64,000 nucleotides of DNA from Candidatus Borkfalkia ceftriaxoniphila (GTDB taxonomy: Bacteria > Bacillota > Clostridia > Christensenellales > Borkfalkiaceae). The notes beneath the pieces were generated by a model that was given only the letters and a program-made list of their open reading frames with translations, had not been told where the DNA came from and searched no databases. Both the position numbers and the translations under genes were made by a program. The DNA lies in contig NZ_SDOZ01000002.1 of assembly GCF_004134775.1 (NCBI RefSeq), forward strand, positions 1,338,005 through 1,402,004, in the 5' to 3' direction. Below are positions 8,614 to 17,300 of this stretch, one piece after another (within the stretch, counting starts at the first letter, position 1; each line of letters opens with the position of its first letter).

Positions 8614-8642
8614 TTGACAATTCGTTTGAAAAAATATATACT
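8614..8642 (+). promoter_or_regulatory. Sigma-A promoter of metK
   Basis: A near-consensus TTGACA (8614-8619), 17-base spacer and TATACT (8637-8642) lie 36 bases before the metK ATG. The resulting leader is too short for a SAM riboswitch. Confidence 0.88.
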
Positions 8643-8677
8643 GAAAGGGTATTAAAATTCTAGGAAATGAGCGAAAA

Positions 8678-9841
8678 ATGAACAAATTTTTTACGAGCGA
8701 AAGCGTAACGGAAGGGCATCCCGACAAGGTCTGCGACCAGATCGCGGACGCGGTGCTGGACGCGGTGCTGACCAACGACGAAAACGCGCGCGCGGCGATC
8801 GAATGCTGCGCGACCACGGGCATGGTGCTCGTGATGGGCGAACTGTCCACGAATTGCTACGTGGATATTTCCAAGATCGCCAAGAATACCATCAAAGAGA
8901 TCGGCTACGTGCACGGGCAGGGATTTTCCTATAATTCCCTCGCCGTCATCACCGCCATCCATTCGCAGAGCCCCGATATCGCCATGGGCGTGGATGCGTC
9001 TTTGGAAAAGAAAGCGGGAGGCGAGATTGCCGACCAGATCGGCGCGGGCGACCAGGGCATGATGTTCGGCTACGCGGTCAACGAAACGCCCGAATTGATG
9101 CCTCTTCCCGTCATGCTGTCGCACAAGATGGCGGCGCGGCTTGCGGAAGTGAGAAAGAGCGGGCTTTTGCCCTATCTGCGCCCCGACGGCAAGACGCAGG
9201 TCACTGTGGAATACGACGGGAGAACGCCCGTCCGCGTGGATACCGTCGTGGTTTCCGCGCAGCATGACGACGCCGTTTCGCAGGAACAACTGAAAGCGGA
9301 TATCCGCAAGTACGTCATCGAAAGCGTCATCGATCCGAAATATCTCGACGGCAGGACGAAATTTCTCATCAACCCCACGGGACGGTTCGAAGTGGGCGGC
9401 CCCGAGGGCGACAGCGGCCTTACGGGGCGCAAGATCATCGTGGATACGTACGGCGGGCGCTGCGCGCACGGCGGCGGTTCTTTCTCGGGAAAAGACTGTA
9501 CCAAAGTGGATAGAAGCGGCGCGTACATGGCGCGCTATATCTGCAAGAACGTCGTGGCGGCGGGCCTTGCCGACGAGTGCGAGATCGAACTCGCGTACGC
9601 CATCGGCGTGGCGAATCCCGTATCCGTGTTCGTCAACAGTTTCGGCACGGGGCGCGTTTCCGACGATCGGCTCGTCGAGATCATCCGCGAAAATTTCGAT
9701 CTTCGCCCGTACGCGATCATCGAAACGCTGGGGCTGCGCAGGCCCGTATTCCGCAAAACGGCGGCGTACGGCCATTTCGGGCGTGAAGAATTTGCCTGGG
9801 AGCGTACGGACAGGGCGGAGTCTCTTAAAAAATATTTATAA
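8678..9841 (+). CDS. metK: S-adenosylmethionine synthetase
   Basis: MetK makes S-adenosylmethionine from ATP and methionine in the cytoplasm. The 387-residue protein shows [20 protein letters not shown] at the N-terminus, the [12 protein letters not shown] hexapeptide region, and the phosphate-binding loop GGGSFSGKD. Length matches the family. Single-gene transcription unit: own strong promoter and a terminator right after the stop. The expected Clostridial SAM riboswitch is absent because only about 30 bases separate promoter and start. Confidence 0.98.
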   Translation: MNKFFTSESVTEGHPDKVCDQIADAVLDAVLTNDENARAAIECCATTGMVLVMGELSTNCYVDISKIAKNTIKEIGYVHGQGFSYNSLAVITAIHSQSPDIAMGVDASLEKKAGGEIADQIGAGDQGMMFGYAVNETPELMPLPVMLSHKMAARLAEVRKSGLLPYLRPDGKTQVTVEYDGRTPVRVDTVVVSAQHDDAVSQEQLKADIRKYVIESVIDPKYLDGRTKFLINPTGRFEVGGPEGDSGLTGRKIIVDTYGGRCAHGGGSFSGKDCTKVDRSGAYMARYICKNVVAAGLADECEIELAYAIGVANPVSVFVNSFGTGRVSDDRLVEIIRENFDLRPYAIIETLGLRRPVFRKTAAYGHFGREEFAWERTDRAESLKKYL

Positions 9842-9850
9842 GTAGGGGAA

Positions 9851-9876
9851 AAGGCGGCGTTTTGCCGCCTTTTTTT
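9851..9876 (+). terminator. Terminator of metK
   Basis: AAGGCGGC (9851-9858) pairs with GCCGCCTT (9864-9871), followed by a run of T to 9876. The next start codon lies only 7 bases beyond. Confidence 0.85.
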
Positions 9877-9882
9877 GAACCG

Positions 9883-10608
9883 ATGAAAGATTTTTTCAAA
9901 CGCTGCAAAGAGCAGGCCCGCGGCGCCCTCTTTCCCGCGCATTATACCTGCGAGATCTGCAGAAAAGAAGTGTTCGACGGCGCTTCTTTCTGTCCCGCAT
10001 GCGAAAGGGCGCTGCCGCGGAACGACGGTTTTTTCTGTAAAAAATGCGGCCGCCGCATTCTCGAAGACTTCCCCGTGTGCCTTGAATGCAAGCGCGAACT
10101 GCCCGTCTACACGGCTGCGCGCAGCGCGTTCGTCTACGGGGGCGAAATCGTCGGGCTCGTCCGCCGTTTCAAAACGGGCGCGAAATATCTCGCCCGCACG
10201 TTTGCCCGCGAAACGGAACCCGTGTTTCGCGCGGAATATGATTTTTCCGACTTTATCGTAAGCGTGCCGATGAGCGGAGAAAGTTTGCGCAGGCGCGGCT
10301 ACAACCAGTCCGCGCTGCTCGCGGACGAACTGTCGGTGCGGCTGGGGATAGAGCACCGCGCCGCGGCGCTCGTAAAGACGCGCGATACCGCCGCGCAGAA
10401 ATTTCTGACGCTCGGAGAGCGCGAGAAAAATCTAACGGGAAGTTTCCGCGTGCACGAGAGGAAAGCGTGCGAGGGAAAGACGATCCTGCTCGTGGACGAC
10501 GTTCTCACGACGGGCGCCACGGCAAACGCCGTTTCCCGCGTTCTGTTCGCCGCGCATGCGGCGCGCGTGCTGGTGCTGACCGTCGCGAGCGTTCCCCAAA
10601 GGGATTGA
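9883..10608 (+). CDS. comF: ComF-family phosphoribosyltransferase-like protein
   Basis: A 241-residue ComF homologue, a family tied to natural DNA uptake in Bacillus but broadly conserved in non-transformable bacteria. The N-terminal third carries zinc-binding Cys pairs (CEICRK, CPACER, CKKCGRR, CLECKR); the C-terminal part is a type I PRTase fold with the PRPP loop ILLVDDVLTTGATA. The ATG at 9883 is preferred; an in-frame TTG at 9862 falls inside the metK terminator. No clear Shine-Dalgarno site or separate promoter is visible, so expression may rely on terminator read-through. Confidence 0.85.
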   Translation: MKDFFKRCKEQARGALFPAHYTCEICRKEVFDGASFCPACERALPRNDGFFCKKCGRRILEDFPVCLECKRELPVYTAARSAFVYGGEIVGLVRRFKTGAKYLARTFARETEPVFRAEYDFSDFIVSVPMSGESLRRRGYNQSALLADELSVRLGIEHRAAALVKTRDTAAQKFLTLGEREKNLTGSFRVHERKACEGKTILLVDDVLTTGATANAVSRVLFAAHAARVLVLTVASVPQRD

Positions 10609-10684
10609 AAGGAGAGAAAATCCGCCCGTTTTCGGGTGAAAAGCGAAAAAGCCGTGTGAAATTTGAAATATGTGGCAAAAATCT

Positions 10685-10713
10685 TTTACATTTCTTTGAA
10701 AATAATGTAAAAT
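10685..10713 (+). promoter_or_regulatory. Sigma-A promoter of secA
   Basis: TTTACA (10685-10690), 17-base spacer, TAAAAT (10708-10713). It leaves a leader of about 90 bases before the secA ATG, which contains the short repeat GTAAC/GTTAC but no recognised riboswitch or SecM-like leader peptide. Confidence 0.7.
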
Positions 10714-10810
10714 ATTTTCGTGTAAATTTTCTTTCGGGGAAAGAGGGCAAATTTGCCGAAGATCAATAGTAACCGCATTGTTACGGGTGCGGAAGGGATA
10801 GGAGCAGGTT

Positions 10811-13675
10811 ATGGGACTTATCAATTACATGCTGAACAGCGACGGAAGAAGAAGTTTAAAAAAGTTGGACAAGATGGCTTTAAAAGTCGAGGCGCTGGAA
10901 CCGAAGTACGCCGCCATGGGCGACGAAGAACTCAAAAGTCAGACGGGCATTTTGAAAGACCGCCTCGCTAAGGGCGAAACGACGGACGACATCCTCTACG
11001 ACGCGTTCGCCGTCGTGCGCGAAGCGGCGAACCGCGTTCTCAAATTAAAGCACTACCACGTGCAGATCATCGGCGGTATCGCTCTTTATCAGGGGCGTAT
11101 CGCGGAAATGAAGACGGGCGAAGGCAAGACGCTGGTCGCGACGCTCCCCGCGTATCTCGCGGCGCTCACGGGCAAGGGCGTGCATATCGTCACGGTCAAC
11201 GACTATCTTGCGCAGCGCGACGCCGAGTGGATGGGCAAAGTGCACCGCTTTTTGGGGCTTACCGTCGGCGTGGTCGTGCCCGGCATGGACGACGACGATA
11301 AGAAGAAAGCGTATAACTGCGATATCACCTATGCGACCAACAACGAACTCGGATTCGATTATCTCCGCGACAATCTGAAAACGGATATCGATAAGATGGT
11401 GCAGCGCGAACTTGCGTTCGGCATCGTCGACGAAGTGGACTCGATTTTGATCGACGAGGCGAGAACGCCGCTCATCATTTCGGGCAAGGGGGACAAGTCC
11501 TCGGAACTTTACGAGCGCGTGGACAGATTCGTGCGTACCCTCAAAGGCGGGTTTGACGACGACGGCGTGCACGAAGAGGACACCGACAAGAAAAAGAAGA
11601 AAAAGAAAAAAGAGGAGATCGAAGAGCCTTCCGAAGAGACCGGCGAGATCGAAGAGGAGATCGACGAGAAATTCCAGACGGGCGGCAAGTACGGCGACTG
11701 GGATTACGTCATCGACCGCAAGGACAGGAGCGTGCAGATCACGGAACTGGGCGCGGCGAAAGCCGAACGGTTTTTCAATATCGAGAACTTGGGCGACATC
11801 GACAACGCGGCGCTCAACCACCATATCCAGCAGGCGCTCAAAGCGCATAAACTGTTCCACCGCGACGAGGATTACATCGTCAACGACGGCGAAGTGGTCA
11901 TCGTAGACGAGTTCACGGGACGTCTCATGATCGGCCGCCGCTATTCCGACGGTCTGCATCAGGCGATCGAGGCGAAGGAAGGCGTGAAGGTGCGCAACGA
12001 GAACAAGACCTACGCGACCATCACTTTCCAGAATTTCTTCCGTTTATACAAAAAACTTTCGGGCATGACGGGTACCGCCAAGACGGAGGAGGGCGAGTTC
12101 CGTACCATCTATTCGCTCGACGTTCTGGAAATTCCCACCAATAAGCCCGTCGTCCGCAAGGATATGCCCGATATGGTGTATTCCACCGTCGAGGGCAAAA
12201 AGCGCGCCATTTTGAAAGAGATCATGACGCGGCACGAATCGGGTCAGCCCATCCTTATCGGTACGGCGACCGTCGAAAAATCCGAAGAGATCGCAAAACT
12301 TCTGCGTAAAAACGGCGTCAAGCACAATATATTGAACGCGAAGAACCACGAGCGCGAGGCGGAGATCGTGGCGCAGGCGGGCCGTCTGGGCGCCGTCACC
12401 ATCGCCACCAACATGGCGGGGCGCGGAACGGATATCCTTTTGGGCGGCAATCCCGAATATCTCGCCAAAAAGCGTTTGAGAGAAGAGGGCGTGGAGCACG
12501 AACTTATCGAACTCGCTACTTCCTATGCGGAACTCGAGGGCGAGGCGGAGGAAGTGCGCCGCCGCTATCAGGAACTGTACGCCGAATACAAGGCGGAAAC
12601 GGATGCGGAAAAACTCAAAGTCATCGAGGCGGGCGGCCTTTGCATTCTCGGCACCGAGCGCCACGAATCCCGCCGTATCGACAACCAGTTGCGCGGCCGT
12701 TCGGGCAGACAGGGCGACCCCGGCGTATCCGTATTTTTCCTCTCTCTGGAAGACGATCTGATCAAGCGTTTCGGCGGCGAAACGATGAAAAAGATCTACA
12801 ACGTGTTCAGCAAGGACGACAATACCTGCCTGCAATCGCGTATGCTCTCGCGCGGCATCGAAAACGCGCAGAAAGCCATCGAGGGCCGCAACTTCGGTAT
12901 CAGAAAGACCATTCTGCAATACGACGACGTCATGAACAAACAGCGCGAAGTCATCTATGCGGAGAGAATGAAGGTCTTGAAGGGCGAAAACGTGCACGAC
13001 GAGGTGGTGAAGTTCATTCCCGATTTCGTCACGACCGTGTTAAAGGGCGCCGTCAACGTGGACGAGATGCCCGAAAAATGGGATGCGGAAGCGCTCAACC
13101 GCGCGCTCGAACAGCGCCTCCTTCCCGAGGGGAGCGGGTTCGTCACGCAGGATAAACTGAATAAATGGGATTACGATTACGCCTTTAAAAAGATCGTCAA
13201 AGAGACGGAAAAGGCGTACGACGAAAAGATCGCGGAAGTGCGCGAGCAGTTCGGCATCGATTACGCGGACGTGGAGCGCCGTTTCCTCCTGATGAACGTG
13301 GACCGCAACTGGATCGATCAGATCGACGCGATGGATCAACTCAGAAAGGGCATAGGCCTGCGCGCATACGGCAACGTGGATCCCGTCATCTCCTACAAAC
13401 AGGAAGGTTTCGAAATGTTCGACGAGATGATCGAGCGCATCCAGACGGGCACCATCTCCATGCTCCTGAAAGTGCGTATCGAGGTCAACCGTCCCGCGGT
13501 GCGGCCCGTGGAAGCGCCCAAAAACCTTACGGACAACGCGGAACTCGTCACCAACCGTTCGGCGGAAGGCGCGGCGAAACCCGTAACCAAGTCGGCCAAG
13601 GAAATCGGCCGCAACGATCCCTGCCCCTGCGGCAGCGGCAAAAAGTATAAGAATTGCTGCGGCAAAAACGCATAA
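10811..13675 (+). CDS. secA: Preprotein translocase ATPase SecA
   Basis: SecA drives proteins through SecYEG by ATP hydrolysis. The 954-residue protein shows all expected parts: Walker A MKTGEGKTLVA, DEAD-box VDEVDSILIDEARTPL, NMAGRGTD and the RRIDNQLRGRSGRQGDPG motif of the second motor domain, and the C-terminal zinc SEC-C tail CPCGSGKKYKNCC that contacts SecB or ribosomes. Residues ~256-290 form a Lys-run followed by an acidic stretch, in the region after GKGDKSSELYERV; this is longer and more low-complexity than in Bacillus SecA. ATG has AGGAGCAGG-type upstream purines. Confidence 0.98.
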   Translation: MGLINYMLNSDGRRSLKKLDKMALKVEALEPKYAAMGDEELKSQTGILKDRLAKGETTDDILYDAFAVVREAANRVLKLKHYHVQIIGGIALYQGRIAEMKTGEGKTLVATLPAYLAALTGKGVHIVTVNDYLAQRDAEWMGKVHRFLGLTVGVVVPGMDDDDKKKAYNCDITYATNNELGFDYLRDNLKTDIDKMVQRELAFGIVDEVDSILIDEARTPLIISGKGDKSSELYERVDRFVRTLKGGFDDDGVHEEDTDKKKKKKKKEEIEEPSEETGEIEEEIDEKFQTGGKYGDWDYVIDRKDRSVQITELGAAKAERFFNIENLGDIDNAALNHHIQQALKAHKLFHRDEDYIVNDGEVVIVDEFTGRLMIGRRYSDGLHQAIEAKEGVKVRNENKTYATITFQNFFRLYKKLSGMTGTAKTEEGEFRTIYSLDVLEIPTNKPVVRKDMPDMVYSTVEGKKRAILKEIMTRHESGQPILIGTATVEKSEEIAKLLRKNGVKHNILNAKNHEREAEIVAQAGRLGAVTIATNMAGRGTDILLGGNPEYLAKKRLREEGVEHELIELATSYAELEGEAEEVRRRYQELYAEYKAETDAEKLKVIEAGGLCILGTERHESRRIDNQLRGRSGRQGDPGVSVFFLSLEDDLIKRFGGETMKKIYNVFSKDDNTCLQSRMLSRGIENAQKAIEGRNFGIRKTILQYDDVMNKQREVIYAERMKVLKGENVHDEVVKFIPDFVTTVLKGAVNVDEMPEKWDAEALNRALEQRLLPEGSGFVTQDKLNKWDYDYAFKKIVKETEKAYDEKIAEVREQFGIDYADVERRFLLMNVDRNWIDQIDAMDQLRKGIGLRAYGNVDPVISYKQEGFEMFDEMIERIQTGTISMLLKVRIEVNRPAVRPVEAPKNLTDNAELVTNRSAEGAAKPVTKSAKEIGRNDPCPCGSGKKYKNCCGKNA

Positions 13676-13682
13676 TATAGAG

Positions 13683-13718
13683 ATCCGATCGCAAAATGAT
13701 TGCGGTCGGATTTTTTTG
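13683..13718 (+). terminator. Terminator of secA
   Basis: ATCCGATCGCAA (13683-13694) pairs (with a G-T) with TTGCGGTCGGAT (13700-13711), followed by seven T residues. Confidence 0.9.
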
Positions 13719-13742
13719 GTTTGCCGAAATTGCGGCAAGCAC

Positions 13743-13771
13743 TTGTAATTTGCGTTGAATTCTGTTATACT
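13743..13771 (+). promoter_or_regulatory. Promoter upstream of the Hpt-kinase operon
   Basis: TTGTAA (13743-13748), 17-base spacer, TATACT (13766-13771). Transcription would start near 13778, about 170 bases before the Hpt gene, and would run through the strong hairpin at 13876-13908. Confidence 0.7.
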
Positions 13772-13875
13772 TATCGTACAATGCAGATAATGAAGTAAAA
13801 GAAAGTGAGCGGAACGGAAGGGATTTTCGTCGCGCGCGGCGATCGTCTCCGTCTGTATCGGCATCACTGCACAAA

Positions 13876-13908
13876 ATAAAGGCGCAGGAAGAAGTCCTGC
13901 GCCTTTAT
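13876..13908 (+). terminator. Strong 14-bp hairpin in the leader (possible attenuator or sRNA end)
   Basis: ATAAAGGCGCAGGA (13876-13889) and TCCTGCGCCTTTAT (13895-13908) are exact complements around a 5-base loop. The T-rich 3' arm and following CGCATTT make only a weak T-tract. It lies between the promoter at 13743 and the Hpt gene, so it could end a short RNA of about 130 bases or attenuate the operon. Confidence 0.5.
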
Positions 13909-13947
13909 CGCATTTAAAGAAAAACGCAACGATGAAAAGGAGTGAAA

Positions 13948-14310
13948 GTGTCGGATTTCAGACAAATATTCGAGGCCTACGGCGGCGACTATACTGCCAC
14001 TATCAAGCGCTTTGTAGGCAATGAAAAAATGTATCTGCGCATTTTGAATATGCTGTTTGCGGATGAGAATTTGCAAAATCTGCAAGATTCTGTCGAGCAG
14101 GAAGACTGGGACGGCGCCTTTGCCGCCGCGCACACTTTAAAAGGGGTAACGGGCAATCTGGGGTTGCAGCCTCTTTACGCCGCCGTATGCGCCATCGTGG
14201 AGCCGCTGCGGTCCAAAGAAAAGGCGGATTATCGCACGCTGTATGCGAATATCGCAGCAGAGTTTTCAAGAGCGGAGCGCCTGCGCGACGCGTTGAGAGG
14301 GGGGATTTAA
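13948..14310 (+). CDS. Histidine-containing phosphotransfer (Hpt) protein
   Basis: A 120-residue stand-alone Hpt domain that would shuttle phosphate between receiver domains in a phosphorelay. The phospho-acceptor motif is AAHTLKGVTGNLG with His62, in an all-helical protein. The GTG at 13948 is chosen since AAGGAG (13937-13942) is 5 bases upstream; an alternative GTG at 13942 would overlap that site. It directly precedes two hybrid kinases, each ending in a receiver, which are its obvious partners. No conserved output domain is present. Confidence 0.85.
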   Translation: MSDFRQIFEAYGGDYTATIKRFVGNEKMYLRILNMLFADENLQNLQDSVEQEDWDGAFAAAHTLKGVTGNLGLQPLYAAVCAIVEPLRSKEKADYRTLYANIAAEFSRAERLRDALRGGI

Positions 14311-14311
14311 G

Positions 14312-17300
14312 GTGGAAATGCCGAGCCGTGTGACCATGGAGCAGATGACGGAAATATTGGATAATACGCCGACGGCGATCTACGTGACCGCGGCGGACGA
14401 TTATGAACTGATGTATGCGAACCGCGCCGCGAAAAAAGTTTTGGGGTGGTCTTCGTTTCCCTCGGGAGCGAAGTGCTACGAATTGGCGGGCTTTTCTGTG
14501 CCCTGCCCTTTTTGCCAGGTGAAAAATATGCGTCGCGATTCGCTTCTGGTCCGCGAATTTTCATTCGCCTCCGCCGCCCGCATATTTCAACTGAGCGGCA
14601 AATTCATCGACTGGGCGGGCCGGCTCGCGCATATCGAATACATAGAGGACGTCACAGAAAAAAAACAGGCGGCGGAGCAGGTCGCCGCGCGAGAAAAGGA
14701 TCTGCGCGAAACCGTCGCGAGCATTCCTTGCGGCTTATCCGTTTACCGCTTCGACAAAGGGGAAATCTCCCCCGTCTTTCACAACAACGCCTTTTATCGG
14801 ATCATGGGATACTCCGTCGAGCATATCCGCAATATCGAACATTACACCAGTTTTCTGAACGTGCACGAAGAAGACCTTCCCGTTCTGCAAGCGAAAATAC
14901 AAAGGGCTATTGCGGCCAACGGTCGGACAAGTTATACGTATCGGGTATTCAACGATCGGAAAGGCGAATACGTTTGGATCCGTCTGGACGGCTCGGTCAA
15001 GGAGCAAAAAGACGGTTCGAAACTTTTATACGGCGTTTACAACGACGTAGGGGAGCAACTCCGTCTGCAAAGCGAATTGACGCAGACGACGGAAAAAATG
15101 CAGGAGATCGTCAACGCGATCCCCGGCGGAGTCGCCATCTATAAAATTTCCGATATTTTGGAAACGAAATATTTTTCCGACGGCGTGCCCGCTCTTACCG
15201 GCTATACGGCGGAAGAATACCGCAAAATGACGCAAGGCGACGCCTCCGGCCTCATTTATTGGCAAGATCGGGAGAATGTACTCGCCGCAGTGGGCGGCGT
15301 GATCGCCTCGAATACCGCGGCGGAACTCGAATTCCGCAAACAGCACCGCGACGGGCATATCGTATGGGTGCACGCGCAGGCGAAACAAATCGGCGAGGAA
15401 AACGGCTTTCCTCTCGTGCAATGCGTTTTTCATAATATTTCCAAACTCAAAGAAACGCAGCGCGAACTCGATCATCTCGTCAATTCCATTCCGGGCGGCA
15501 TCGCAAGTTTCAAAGCGGAAGACGGAAGGCTCACGCCCGTATTCGTGTCCGACGGCGTGGCTGCGCTCGTAGGCTATTCGCGGGAAGAGTTCGATATGCT
15601 GCAAGCGGTGTACGAACCCGATCGGGAGCGCGTGAACGCGGCTCTTTCCGCCGCGCTCGAGAGCGGGGAGGCGATGGACGTTTCTTACAGGATGCGGCAT
15701 AAGGACGGCAGTATCGTCTGGATCCACCTGAACGGCCGTCTTATGGGGCCCAAAGCAGACGTTACCGTCTTTTATGCCGTATTTACGGGTATGTCTGCGG
15801 AAACGCGGCTCTTTCAGAGCATCGCCGACGAAACGGCGGACGGCATATACGTCATCGACAAGAAAACCTACGAACTTTTGTACTGCAACGAATCCAAAGC
15901 CATGTTTTCGGGTACGGCCCATTTTGCGGGGCAGAAATGTTACGAAACGCTGCACGGCAACAGCGCGCCCTGCGATTTTTGCACAATGAATCAATATCGT
16001 GCGGACGGGGAGGAGCACGAAATCGCCGTGGGAGGAGATCGTTACTATACCTCCCGCTTTAAGGAAACCGACTGGAACGGGATCCCCGCATACGTGCAGT
16101 ATATCCGCGACGCGACCGAAGAGGTCGAACTCAGGCGGGAAAAAGAGCGTCTGGAATTATATTTCCAGACGGTCGTCAAGAATTTGCCGGACGGAATTTC
16201 CGTCGTCCGCTGCGAATCGGACGGGAGCCTTACCACCGAGTTCCTCTCCGACGGCTTTGCCGCGCTCATGAGAATGACGGCGCGGCAGGCGGAAGGACGC
16301 TATAAAGACGATTTGTTCGCGGGCGTGCACGCGGAAGACGCGGCTGCGGGTCGAAAAAAACTGCAAAAATTTCTTTCGGGGGGAGAAGGGCGGCTCGAAA
16401 TGGAACTCCGTTTCCTTACGGGGGACGGCGTCTATCAATGGACGAAATGCACGATCTCGCTCATTCAGTCGCTCGACGGGTACAAGCGCCTGTACACCGT
16501 CTATACCGATATTTCCGATACCGTGCGCGCAAAGGAACAGTTCCGCAAACAATACGACGAATTCATCATGCAGCATTACCGAGTGACCGAGCCCAATGTG
16601 CTCATCCTCGGACATTGCAACATTACGAATAACGTCATATTGGAGATCGACGACCATACCGATTCCGACCTTTTAAAGACGTTCGGCTCTTCCCGCGAAG
16701 ATTTTTTCCGCGGCATTTCCCGCCTTGTCGTCGACGAGGAAAAACAAAAGGAGTTTTGCAATAAATTTTTCAACGAACCGTCGATTGCGGCGTTTCACCG
16801 CCGCGATACCGAACAGGTGATGAGTTGTTACGTCAAATTTCCCAAAGAAGAAAAGGGCCGCTACGTGCAGTTTAAAGTAAATCTATTGGAAACGCCCGAT
16901 ACGGGGGACATCACGGGCGTGCTCACCGTCACGGACGTGACCGAGCAGACGATCACAGACCGCATCATGCACCATCTGTCGGTGACAAGTTACGATTACG
17001 TCATCGATTTAAAACTTGACGAGGACTCATTTTCGGTGCTCGTCTACAATCAGGCGGCACATTGCGCGCCTCCGCCGAGCGGGACTCACTCCGCGCGCGT
17101 GGCGGATATGGCGGAAAAACACGTCGTTCCCAAGGACGCGGCACGCTATCGCGCGTTGCTCGAACCCGAAGGGATCAAAAAGCGCCTTTCCGCCGAAAAG
17201 GGATATACGTTTTCTTATTCGCTCATCGACGAAAGCGGGGATATCCGCACGAAAAGCATGAGTGTGTCCGCCATCGATCTGCGGTTGGGGCGCGTCTGCC

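Noticed and set aside
8643..8677. SAM riboswitch before metK
   Set aside because: The promoter sits only 36 bases before the start codon, leaving no room for the aptamer.
9862..9882. Upstream TTG start of comF
   Set aside because: It lies within the metK terminator and gives a Pro/Phe-rich extension not typical for ComF.
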